The notes below the pieces were generated by a model. It searched no databases, was not told the DNA's origin, and saw only the letters and a program-made list of their open reading frames with translations. The position numbers and the translations under genes were made by a program. Of a stretch of DNA of 64,000 nucleotides, positions 38,848-46,514 are shown in pieces. The DNA is taken from contig NZ_JBBAXC010000001.1 in the NCBI RefSeq assembly GCF_037120725.1, positions 124,001-188,000 on the forward strand. Reading direction: 5' to 3'. Positions within the stretch are counted from its first letter, which is position 1. Each line of letters opens with the position of its first letter. This DNA comes from Bacillus spongiae (GTDB lineage Bacteria > Bacillota > Bacilli > Bacillales > Bacillaceae_K).

Positions 38848-39357
38848 TTATTTTCCCTCCTCCTCAGAATCCTCTATTCTACTGCGTAGATGTCCGATAA
38901 CCCTATATAGTCTTGTCTTTACTGTGTTCACATTTAAATCTAAGGTTGCTGCGATTTCTGATAGTTTAAAATCTTTATAATATCTTAGGATAATGAGCAC
39001 TCTGTCTTCCGTAGGTAAATCATGTAAAGCTCTATTTAGGTCAACGTCTTGATAAACATCATTTTCTCCAGAAGAAAGATAAGTTAACGTCTCTTCATCT
39101 GTTACTTGAAGTTTCTTCTTTTTACGAATAACATCAAGTGCTGTATTTGTAACAATGCGGTAAAACCATGTTTTTATCGCTTTGGCGTCTTTTAATGTAT
39201 TTATTTTCATTAATGCTTTCTGGATAGACTCTTGCACGATATCCAGTGCATCATCCTTATTTTTTACATAACTAAATGCATACCTATATATATCTTCTTG
39301 GTTTTTAATAACAAAAGAAGTAAGTTGTTTCTTCAAGCTTTTCTCCCGCATACTCAT
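38848..39357 (-). CDS. sigV: ECF sigma factor SigV
   Basis: This 169-residue ECF sigma factor has region 2 (YRYAFSYVKNKDDALDIVQ, AIKTWFYRIVTNTALDVIRK) and region 4 with its helix-turn-helix (DFKLSEIAATLDLNVNTVKT). The similarity to B. subtilis SigV and the adjoining RsiV homologue identify it. It directs lysozyme-resistance genes. Start ATG 39357 has AAAGGTGGC upstream. Promoters of ECF type, repeated in tandem, lie just upstream and probably give autoregulation. Confidence 0.92.
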   Translation of the reverse strand: MSMREKSLKKQLTSFVIKNQEDIYRYAFSYVKNKDDALDIVQESIQKALMKINTLKDAKAIKTWFYRIVTNTALDVIRKKKKLQVTDEETLTYLSSGENDVYQDVDLNRALHDLPTEDRVLIILRYYKDFKLSEIAATLDLNVNTVKTRLYRVIGHLRSRIEDSEEEGK

Positions 39358-39364
39358 GCCACCT

Positions 39365-39800
39365 TTATTGCAGTATTCCCTATAGTTACAAGACGTAGTA
39401 GTGGAGAAAAAAGTTTTGTGAAATTCATGGAAATTTTTTTTTAGATGACAGAATTGTCTACTGTTTGCCTCCCTCGACGCTTAAATGCTGATTATTCATG
39501 AATTTTGCCATAATTCCTATAGATACAAGACGTAGTAATGGAGAAAAAAGTATTGAGTAATTAAATAGAAGAGAGTCAGCAATTTGTCACCCTCAACGCT
39601 TAAATACTGATACTTTCTCTAACCACTAGAGCAAAAATTGATTTTCTACAGTTACAAGACGTAGTAGTAGAGAAAAAAGTTTTGAGAAATTAAATAAAAG
39701 ATCGTCAGCAATTTGTCCCTTAACTCTAAAACATTAATTTTTCTTCGAAGCAATAATGCCGCATTTCCTATAGTTATAAGAAGTCGTATTGGGAAATACC
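39365..39800 (-). repeat. Tandem repeat of about 130 bases carrying the ECF promoter
   Basis: At least three units, and a fourth decayed one, repeat upstream of sigV. The core TACAAGACGTAGTA recurs at about 39387, 39524 and 39653 and decays at about 39772; spacings are about 137, 129 and 119 bases. Each also repeats a segment like TCAGCAATTTGTC and CAACGCTTAAATACTGAT. Unit 1 and 3 keep the -35 GTTTT (AAAAC on the coding strand); unit 2 has GTATT. There is no gene in this stretch. Confidence 0.82.
39392..39417 (-). promoter_or_regulatory. ECF-type promoter of sigV-rsiV
   Basis: Read leftward: AAAAC (39417-39413), 17 bases beginning TTTTTTCTCC, then CGTC (39395-39392). This resembles the ECF pattern AAC-N16/17-CGTC with the usual T-rich stretch after the -35. 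The start would lie some 30 bases before the sigV ATG. It is the nearest of three similar copies. Confidence 0.7.
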
Positions 39801-39925
39801 AGTTAATGGTTGGAGAAAAGATTAATCTCCTCGTAACTTTATTAATAGAATCATTGAGTTCAGGCGGTTATAAATAAGGAAATAAATAAATGACGACTAT
39901 GGTAAAATATTAAAAAAAATAGTAG

Positions 39926-39983
39926 TTGACGCTGATAATCATTCTCGATATAATACTATTTGTTAATGAAAATCATTATCAAT
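39926..39983 (+). promoter_or_regulatory. Promoter with two Fur boxes
   Basis: TTGACG (39926-39931), 17 bases, TATAAT (39949-39954). The spacer holds GATAATCATTCTCGATA, a partial Fur box, and TGAAAATCATTATCA at 39967-39981 matches 14 of 15 bases of the Bacillus Fur 7-1-7 consensus TGATAATNATTATCA. The lipoprotein gene downstream should be repressed by Fur when iron is plentiful. Confidence 0.87.
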
Positions 39984-40018
39984 CAACTTAGTTATATATT
40001 CTAGGAGGTACATAGAAA

Positions 40019-41203
40019 ATGAAAAAGCGTCAATTAAAGCAAATATTTGCAAGCTTTTTAATATCAGGAGCTGTTCTTGCCGGATGTAGTTCGGATGATG
40101 AGCCTAAAGAAGTAGAAAACGAAATGGTAGAAAAAGAAGAAGAGAAAGAGATGGAAGAGACTCCTGAACTAAAAGCAGAAGCAGAAATAGCAGCTTTCAC
40201 TTCAATGAAAGAAGAACTGAATAAAGCAAAAGAGAATCAAGAGGTAGATTGGAGCGTTGTTTCTACATCTTATGAAGAGCATTTAAAAGGAAGTATTGAT
40301 AATGTTGATGGAGAGATTGGAACGGCGATTGAAGCAGCGATTGAAGGTGGAAGCACTGGAGATCTTGATGCCAATGTAGCTCGTCAACTAGTGGATAAAT
40401 TAACACAATCTTATTTCTATAAAGTGCAAAAAGGGTTACAAAAAGAAGTTGCAGCAGAGTTAGAAGCAGGTAATAAAGAAAATGCAAACACATTATTTTC
40501 TGAAATAAGTGTAATTGCAGAGCAGATTTTTCTTCCGACAGCAGAAAAACGTGATGGCTATTATGAACTATCAGGTGAATTTTCTATGGTAGAAAACATT
40601 AATAATGGTTTAACTGTTCAACAAGAAGCAATTGATAATGAAAAAGCGGATGATTATAAGATTTACGCTCAACTAACAGATAAGTCAATCTATAAAAGCT
40701 ATTATTTAGCTGCTAATTCCTATGCAGAAAAAATTGGAGCAGCAATTGAAGAAGGAAAAGAAGAAATTGAACTTCAAATCATGCAGGCAGAAGGATATGG
40801 ATTCCTTCAGGCGATTGTTGGCTCACTTTCAGGTGGGGATGAAGAAGCTGCAACAAAATTAAATGAATTATTCTCACTTAGTACGGATGTTTCTACACTA
40901 GAAAATGCTGAAATTTCTAGTCTATTTGTAAATGCTATTGCTGGAAAAGCGAAAATTTACCATGAAAAAGTAGTTGAAGCACTTGAAGCAGGAGAAGAAA
41001 CGGAAGCAAAAGTAGAAGCAATGGAAGGAAATATGTTCCTGAACATGCTACAAGTACAAATTACAGAACAGCTTGGAGAAGAGCAAACGGCAGAAGTAAT
41101 GGGGCAAGCACAAAGCTGGTTTGACGCTGTAAATAGCGGTGATAAGGAAGCTGCGCAAAAGCATAGTGATGCGATTGTAACGGTGTTAGACCAACTTCAA
41201 TAA
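40019..41203 (+). CDS. Fur-regulated helical lipoprotein of unknown family
   Basis: This 394-residue lipoprotein has the signal IFASFLISGAVLAGCS (lipid on Cys23), a very acidic linker (about residues 24-55), then almost wholly alpha-helical sequence. Several segments recur with the pattern ALEAGEETEAKVEA, EEGKEEIELQIMQAEG and NSGDKEAAQKHSDAI, suggesting helical repeats. I do not recognise a catalytic motif. Fur boxes in front and the FTR1 genes 4 kb downstream imply a part in iron capture at the surface, and the helical form recalls the extracytoplasmic parts of EfeO and FTR1 proteins. That is inference. A terminator follows, so it is monocistronic. Confidence 0.7.
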   Translation: MKKRQLKQIFASFLISGAVLAGCSSDDEPKEVENEMVEKEEEKEMEETPELKAEAEIAAFTSMKEELNKAKENQEVDWSVVSTSYEEHLKGSIDNVDGEIGTAIEAAIEGGSTGDLDANVARQLVDKLTQSYFYKVQKGLQKEVAAELEAGNKENANTLFSEISVIAEQIFLPTAEKRDGYYELSGEFSMVENINNGLTVQQEAIDNEKADDYKIYAQLTDKSIYKSYYLAANSYAEKIGAAIEEGKEEIELQIMQAEGYGFLQAIVGSLSGGDEEAATKLNELFSLSTDVSTLENAEISSLFVNAIAGKAKIYHEKVVEALEAGEETEAKVEAMEGNMFLNMLQVQITEQLGEEQTAEVMGQAQSWFDAVNSGDKEAAQKHSDAIVTVLDQLQ

Positions 41204-41230
41204 TAGAAGTCGTTTAGCATTATAATAAAA

Positions 41231-41263
41231 GAAGGAAGCTGCAATCTGTGGCTTCTTCTTTTT
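41231..41263 (+). terminator. Rho-independent terminator after the lipoprotein gene
   Basis: GAAGGAAGC (41231-41239) pairs with GCTTCTTC (41251-41258), with one bulge, followed by TTTTTC. Confidence 0.75.
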
Positions 41264-41319
41264 CTGTATTATGATAAAATGGAGTGCAGTCAAGATTTAG
41301 GAATAAAGTAGGCGAGGAA

Positions 41320-42258
41320 ATGAAACATAAATTGAAGTGGATTAGGTGGGGGATTGGGGCTGTTTTAATTGTAATTTTTTTTCTATTGTTATGGAAGTTT
41401 GGAGAGAAAGAACTATGGAAAAATACGTTTCTGTTTCTCCTACAGCATCCTGTTCAACTTATTCTCGGTTTCTTTGTCTATTTTCTTTCTTTTGTCCTTA
41501 AGGCAATTGCATGGACATGGACTTTACAATCAAAAATATCCATAAAAACGGCCATTGTTGGTATATGGTATAGCTTATTTTTTAATCACCTCCTTCCGGT
41601 TAAAGGGGGAGAAGTAGCTCGAATTTATGTCGGGTACAATAGAAGACGGAAAGGATCGTTATCAGAAATTATTCAATCGGTTGCACTATTACGCTTATTT
41701 GATCTATTTTCGCTACTATGCCTATCCTTATTCTTTGGATTTGCGGTGATTTCAAAATTATCTTCATATTGGATTTTGGTTGTAGTGGGGGGAATATTGG
41801 TAGTTCTTGTGTCATTACCATTAATGCTTAAATGGCCTTCTGTTTTTCAGCGACAGTGGCTCATTTTTAGACAGTTATTTTTTAGAAGGCAAATTATTTT
41901 TGTATTTGCTTTAGTTTTTACAAGCTGGATATTAGAAGGAAGTATTTTATTTTCTGTCATGTATGCCATCATGCCAGACTTTACTTTTTGGAATGCTGTC
42001 GTCACGAATAGTGTGACGGTTCTGGGACAAATATTTCAAATAACCCCAGGTGGAATTGCCAATTATGAAACCGTCATGAGTGTAACACTGCGTACATATG
42101 GAATCTTATTTGAAATCGGGTTGTTCGCTGCGATTATTACGCATGGAATGAAGTTTTTATTTTCCTACTTAGTTGGAGGAATTGCATGGTATCTCGACCC
42201 GATTTCATATAAACAAATTAAATCTTTTTCATTGACAGACGAGGAGAGAAACGGATGA
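41320..42258 (+). CDS. Flippase-like membrane protein (UPF0104/YbhN, LPG-synthase TM family)
   Basis: This 312-residue polytopic protein (about 8 helices) resembles the LPG_synthase_TM/UPF0104 family: WYSLFFNHLLPVKGGEVARI with the conserved glycine-rich GGE, and GQIFQITPGGIANYETVMS near the end. Family members include the flippase half of MprF and AglD-like glycolipid proteins. The open frame reaches GTG 41284, but ATG 41320 behind GGCGAGGA is the better start. Its stop overlaps the next ATG by four bases. It is the first gene of a three-gene set; a role in moving or using a lipid-linked sugar is inferred from the neighbours. Confidence 0.78.
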   Translation: MKHKLKWIRWGIGAVLIVIFFLLLWKFGEKELWKNTFLFLLQHPVQLILGFFVYFLSFVLKAIAWTWTLQSKISIKTAIVGIWYSLFFNHLLPVKGGEVARIYVGYNRRRKGSLSEIIQSVALLRLFDLFSLLCLSLFFGFAVISKLSSYWILVVVGGILVVLVSLPLMLKWPSVFQRQWLIFRQLFFRRQIIFVFALVFTSWILEGSILFSVMYAIMPDFTFWNAVVTNSVTVLGQIFQITPGGIANYETVMSVTLRTYGILFEIGLFAAIITHGMKFLFSYLVGGIAWYLDPISYKQIKSFSLTDEERNG

Positions 42259-43721
42259 AAAGTGCTTCAAAATTTGAAAAAGTGGCAGCTAGGTGCTGGA
42301 ATTTATTAAACGAAGGGAAACCATTTACGCCCATTTTTGTTGTTGGGACGATGATGATGTATCTCTTAGTTCAAGGTGAAATCGGAACTAATTGGGCGCC
42401 AATGCTCCAAAGTTTTTTCATTGTTCTACCATTTTTTGTTTTGTATTACCATTATGATTTCCCGCTTTTTTTACGTAATTATTTATGGATACCGCTCTTA
42501 GTATTTTTAGTTGCTGGAGGAGAATTCTTCATTGGGATAAGTGTGTTCGCAATCGCGTTGTATTTTTTCTTTACCGTCTTTTTTTGGGGTACATTTTATT
42601 ACCATTTGCGAATTGGAACCTCATGGTTGAATTTCACTCGTTTTTGGAAGCTCGTAATGAAAAATAGTGACTCTACAAGTGGAAATGCTCAAGAACAGCT
42701 ACCCAAAATACTATTACTACTAAATATGTGGCTGTTAACATTCAATGGAATGAAAGGTATAACTACTCATTCGTTTTATTGGTACTTAGGCTTTTTTGCT
42801 TCAGTGTGGCTTTTTTCCTTTGTTCTTCATCGCTATTTGTTTGATTGGAAACCAAAGTATTATGAAGAGAAAGCGAGTGTCCCTCAAGATCTAGAAGAAT
42901 ATGAAGTAGAGAGTGATCGTGTTATTGTTATCGTCATCGATGGAATGAGAAAAGAGCGGTTTCAAGAAGCAAACACCCCCTTTCTTGATTCATTAAAAGC
43001 AAATGGAACTGAATACACGAATATGGAAACGGTTTATCCTGCTCGTACAGTAGTGTGTTTTAGTTCAATGTTTACAGGAACCTACCCTTTTGAGCACGGC
43101 ATCCAATCTAATATGGTGTGGCGCTTAGGGATAAAAGTAGAGAGTATTTTTGATTCTTTGCGAAAGATAGGGAAAAAGGGAAAATTGCTAGGTATTGCTC
43201 ATTTAGTGGATAGTATGGGAGATGATGTCGAGACAGTGACGGCTGTCATGAAAAATGATGTTGCCGATACGAATATTATGAAACGAGCAAAGCACATTAT
43301 GAAGGAACAGGATCCGGATTTGTTTATCGTTCAACTAATTGGAACTGACCAAACAGGTCATAGTAGAGGGGTTTTATATGATGAATACTTACAAAAAATC
43401 TCTGAAGCTGATGCCCTAGTTGAAGATTTTGTTAACTGGCTTCAAAAAGAAGGGAAGATGAACAATACGACTTTAATGATTTGTGCTGATCATGGTCAAG
43501 CTGATGGAATAGGTGGTCACGGACATTTAGATGAGGGAGAACGTTTTGTTCCATTTTTTATGCACGGCCCTACGATTCGTCCTAATCAGAAAATTGAGGA
43601 TAAACATAGTCTAGTGTCACTTGCTTCGACTATTGCAACAATGCTTGGAGCGCCATTCCCAAGCCATGCGAGAGGACCAGTCTTAAAGGATGCATTTAAA
43701 CGAAAGGAAAAATCATCATGA
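42255..43721 (+). CDS. Membrane phosphodiesterase of the alkaline phosphatase superfamily
   Basis: This 488-residue protein has five or six membrane helices in residues 20-195 and a C-terminal type I phosphodiesterase/nucleotide pyrophosphatase domain. The metal site is visible: VIVIVIDGMRK (Asp229), the nucleophile threonine in YPARTVVCF, LIGTDQTGHSRG, and ICADHGQADGIGGHGHLDEG. The phosphodiesterase part would face outside. The gene overlaps both neighbours by ATGA, so all three are translated together. It might remove or transfer a phosphoryl head group on a lipid or glycan; the substrate is unknown. Confidence 0.8.
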   Translation: MKSASKFEKVAARCWNLLNEGKPFTPIFVVGTMMMYLLVQGEIGTNWAPMLQSFFIVLPFFVLYYHYDFPLFLRNYLWIPLLVFLVAGGEFFIGISVFAIALYFFFTVFFWGTFYYHLRIGTSWLNFTRFWKLVMKNSDSTSGNAQEQLPKILLLLNMWLLTFNGMKGITTHSFYWYLGFFASVWLFSFVLHRYLFDWKPKYYEEKASVPQDLEEYEVESDRVIVIVIDGMRKERFQEANTPFLDSLKANGTEYTNMETVYPARTVVCFSSMFTGTYPFEHGIQSNMVWRLGIKVESIFDSLRKIGKKGKLLGIAHLVDSMGDDVETVTAVMKNDVADTNIMKRAKHIMKEQDPDLFIVQLIGTDQTGHSRGVLYDEYLQKISEADALVEDFVNWLQKEGKMNNTTLMICADHGQADGIGGHGHLDEGERFVPFFMHGPTIRPNQKIEDKHSLVSLASTIATMLGAPFPSHARGPVLKDAFKRKEKSS

Positions 43722-44476
43722 ACAAACAAACAGTGATTGTATTTATGCCAGCATTTAATGAAGAAGAATCTATCGGGACTGTGATTGAAAACGTAAAGCG
43801 AGATATCTCCCCATTTCTTGATGTAAAGATACTTGTCATTAATGACGGATCGACAGATAATACCGTCCAAGTAGCCGAAGAGGCGGGAGCGGATTATATT
43901 ATTCACCTTGAAGAGAACAGAGGTCTTGGCACTGCCGTTCGAACAGGACTGTCTCAATCTTTAAAGCTTGGGGCAGATATTTCAGTTATGATTGATGCTG
44001 ATGGTGAGTACCCTGCTGAGCAAATTTCTGAGCTCATAGATCCCATCTTAAAAGGTGAAGCAGATTATGTAATGGGATCCCGTTTTATGGGCACGATTAA
44101 TGGAATGCAAATTCATCGTCGGATAGGAAACTATTGTTTTACACTTCTGCAGTCAGTGTTGCTACGGAGATGGATTTATGATGGACAGTCAGGAATGCGT
44201 GCATTTTCAAAACAGGTTACGGAAAACGCAGAAATTATTCATGATTATAATTATGCTCAAGTGCTTACTTTAAATATTGTACGTAAAGGATTTCGAATGA
44301 AGGAAATTCCGATAAATTATCGAGTGCGCACAACGGGAACATCATTTATTAAATTTAAAGACTATATGAAAAATGTGTTACCTGCGATATATAAAGAAAT
44401 ATCGCGTCCTGTTGAAAAAGTGACAGTCAATAAAAATGCTCATGTTACAGCAAAAATTTCGCCTGTAGAGCATTGA
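43718..44476 (+). CDS. GT2 glycosyltransferase, polyprenyl-phosphate sugar synthase type
   Basis: This 252-residue GT-A enzyme resembles DPM1-type synthases that make polyprenyl-phosphate mannose or glucose. Motifs: VFMPAFNEEESIGTVI, LVINDGSTDNTV, RGLGTAVRTGL, MIDADGEYPAEQI with the DxD-like metal site, and GQSGMRAFSK. It lacks the C-terminal helices of membrane-bound relatives. It overlaps the phosphodiesterase gene by four bases and ends ten bases before a Fur promoter. It may supply a lipid-linked sugar to the GT-C enzyme encoded at 46515. Confidence 0.85.
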   Translation: MNKQTVIVFMPAFNEEESIGTVIENVKRDISPFLDVKILVINDGSTDNTVQVAEEAGADYIIHLEENRGLGTAVRTGLSQSLKLGADISVMIDADGEYPAEQISELIDPILKGEADYVMGSRFMGTINGMQIHRRIGNYCFTLLQSVLLRRWIYDGQSGMRAFSKQVTENAEIIHDYNYAQVLTLNIVRKGFRMKEIPINYRVRTTGTSFIKFKDYMKNVLPAIYKEISRPVEKVTVNKNAHVTAKISPVEH

Positions 44477-44502
44477 CAACATCAATGATAATCATTATCA
44501 TT
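44473..44502 (+). promoter_or_regulatory. Promoter with perfect Fur box for the FTR1 operon
   Basis: TTGACA (44473-44478), 17 bases, TATCAT (44496-44501). TGATAATCATTATCA at 44486-44500 is a perfect 15-base Fur palindrome extending to AATGATAATCATTATCATT, and covers the -10. Strong iron-dependent repression is expected. Confidence 0.92.
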
Positions 44503-44523
44503 GAGAGTGTGGGAGGATAACAG

Positions 44524-45276
44524 ATGAAGAAGTTACTTTTTTTTAGCCTAACAGTGATATTAATTCTCAATTACATACTTTTACCTAGTCAGGTCTCAGC
44601 TTATTCCTATGGAGACCCTGGGGAAGAACAAATTGCAGAAGCGTATAAAGAACTAGAAAATCATTTAGAGCAAGACGATTGGGAGAAAGCTAAAGCAGTC
44701 TATTCCTCCTATGAAAAGGATTTTAACCTTTATTTTACGAAAACGCAGCCGGATATTGATATGGCATTTGAAACAAATGATAAGCAGCTCCTTCTTCGAA
44801 GCTGGCAAGCCGCATTACGCTTAAATATTGAAAGGCGACTTCATTTTGCCGAAGACCAATTCGAGGACTATGGTCAAGCGAAGTTATTACTTGCCAAAGC
44901 AAGAGGTACATTTTCGGTATTAGAATCGTTAGTAATCGAAAAGGTCGGTCAAGAGAAGACGGATGAAATATATGTTGCTTTCGATGAATCATTAAAAGCT
45001 TTAGGAAACCCGGGATTGTTTGGAATCGGAAGTAAAGGAAATGACAAGGAAACATTCTTGAACAATGTAACCTATATTGAGACAGAGCTACGCCCATTAT
45101 TTCCAATCGTAGCAGAACTCGATGAAGGAGAAAGCCACTTAACAGAAGAAAATTTGGACTTAAAGACCGGCGCAGACGAAATAGGTAGCTCATCTTTCTG
45201 GTTATGGTTCTCTGTAGGTCTTATAGTTTTACTAGGTATTTTGATCATAATAAATAAAAGAAAAGGGAAGAACTAA
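44524..45276 (+). CDS. FTR1-associated extracytoplasmic protein (separate outer domain)
   Basis: This 250-residue protein has a signal peptide (LLFFSLTVILILNYILLP, cut near VSA), an alpha-helical outer region, and a C-terminal helix (WLWFSVGLIVLLGILIII) with a basic tail, so it is anchored with the bulk outside. The helical region resembles the extracytoplasmic N-terminal extension that some bacterial FTR1 permeases carry in one chain. Here it is separate, 29 bases before the permease, under one Fur promoter. It probably delivers or oxidises iron for the permease; no ferroxidase motif is certain. Confidence 0.75.
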   Translation: MKKLLFFSLTVILILNYILLPSQVSAYSYGDPGEEQIAEAYKELENHLEQDDWEKAKAVYSSYEKDFNLYFTKTQPDIDMAFETNDKQLLLRSWQAALRLNIERRLHFAEDQFEDYGQAKLLLAKARGTFSVLESLVIEKVGQEKTDEIYVAFDESLKALGNPGLFGIGSKGNDKETFLNNVTYIETELRPLFPIVAELDEGESHLTEENLDLKTGADEIGSSSFWLWFSVGLIVLLGILIIINKRKGKN

Positions 45277-45305
45277 CTTCTCGGTGAATGAAGGGGGATT
45301 TCACC

Positions 45306-46283
45306 ATGGATTTTCAGGCATTTTTAATAACACTCCGTGAAGCTTTGGAAGCAGTTTTAATTGTAGGGCTCATATTATCGTATTTAACAAGGCTTAACGC
45401 AAAGAAATATCGAAAATGGGTTTTTGTCGGGGTACTATTAGCACTCATCACTTCATTTTTATTGGCACTCTTATTCCAAGTAGTGTTTACCGGATTTGCA
45501 AGCTTTGGATCAGAAGTTTACTTAAAGGTGACCATTATGTTTGCTTCTGTCTTTTTATTAAGCCATATGGTGTTTTGGATGAAAAAGCAATCAAAAGGTG
45601 TTAACACGGAAATGGAGAAGAAAATCAATGCTGCTTTATCGGCTGGTAGCATATCTGCAATGATTATTCATTCCTATTTAATTGTTGTGCGTGAAGGAGT
45701 CGAGACCGTATTCTTCTTTGCTGCAATTAGTAATGGAGACGTGACAAAAGTTTTCACAAGTTTTGGTGCATTAAGCGGGCTATTGCTAGCACTTGTCATA
45801 GGCTATCTATTTTTCTCTGGAACAATGAAGATTTCGTTAAAAGCATTTTTCAATGTAACGGGTGTACTTGTTTTATTCATTGCTGCAGGTTTGTTAGTAC
45901 AAGGAATCGGTGTGCTACAAGATATTGGTCAAATGGGCTCTTTATACACAACAGCTGAAGGAAAGCCGGCTGAAGTTTATAATATTATTGAAATAATGCC
46001 TGAACATTACCAAGATGAATATCACTATCAACGCGATACAGGAAATGATGTATTAATTAACGGACAGGTAGGCCTTTTCTTTGCAGCAATGTTTGGCTAT
46101 AGTCATAATCCATCATTAGAACAAATTTTAGCTTACTGGTCATACTTCCTCTTTGCGTTCTTGTGGGTGTACTTTATTAACTCGGGTAGACTGAAGGGAC
46201 TATTTTCTAAATCAGTACCTGTTGCTACGTCAGCGAACCAGCAACGAAATACGATAAATGACGGAGCAATTAAAAACAATTAA
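45306..46283 (+). CDS. FTR1/EfeU-family iron permease
   Basis: This 325-residue permease has seven predicted helices. The two FTR1 iron-binding motifs are present: REALE in FLITLREALEAVLIVG (residues 11-15) and REGVE in VVREGVETVFFF near 129. It should import ferric or ferrous iron. The open frame begins at ATG 45288, but AAGGGGG lies between that ATG and ATG 45306, so the latter is the start. It closes the Fur-controlled pair with the outer protein, and a terminator follows. No EfeB peroxidase gene is present. Confidence 0.92.
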   Translation: MDFQAFLITLREALEAVLIVGLILSYLTRLNAKKYRKWVFVGVLLALITSFLLALLFQVVFTGFASFGSEVYLKVTIMFASVFLLSHMVFWMKKQSKGVNTEMEKKINAALSAGSISAMIIHSYLIVVREGVETVFFFAAISNGDVTKVFTSFGALSGLLLALVIGYLFFSGTMKISLKAFFNVTGVLVLFIAAGLLVQGIGVLQDIGQMGSLYTTAEGKPAEVYNIIEIMPEHYQDEYHYQRDTGNDVLINGQVGLFFAAMFGYSHNPSLEQILAYWSYFLFAFLWVYFINSGRLKGLFSKSVPVATSANQQRNTINDGAIKNN

Positions 46284-46319
46284 ATCTTAATGATGGAATC
46301 CATTTAGACCCTTTTAGTG

Positions 46320-46348
46320 AAAGACTCGTGAATGCGAGTCTTTTTTTG
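46320..46348 (+). terminator. Rho-independent terminator after FTR1
   Basis: AAAGACTCG (46320-46328) pairs with CGAGTCTTT (46335-46343), then TTTTG. Confidence 0.88.
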
Positions 46349-46514
46349 AAGAAAAGAAAGGTGCGGGGAGAGAATATATTTATTAGCTTATTTTCAATAC
46401 AGCTTCTTGTGTTTCCTATTTCTCATACGGAGAGAAGCAAGTAAATACGGCGCTAATCAAGCCGCCTGCGCCTTTGGGACTATAATAGAAATGTAAATGA
46501 AAAAGGATGCTTTT

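Noticed and set aside
39365-39800. CRISPR array upstream of sigV
   Set aside because: Units are about 130 bases, imperfect, with no short identical repeats and unique spacers, and no cas gene is near.
44735-45193. 152-codon frame on the minus strand
   Set aside because: It is the antisense shadow of the FTR1-associated gene, with no ribosome site and atypical composition.
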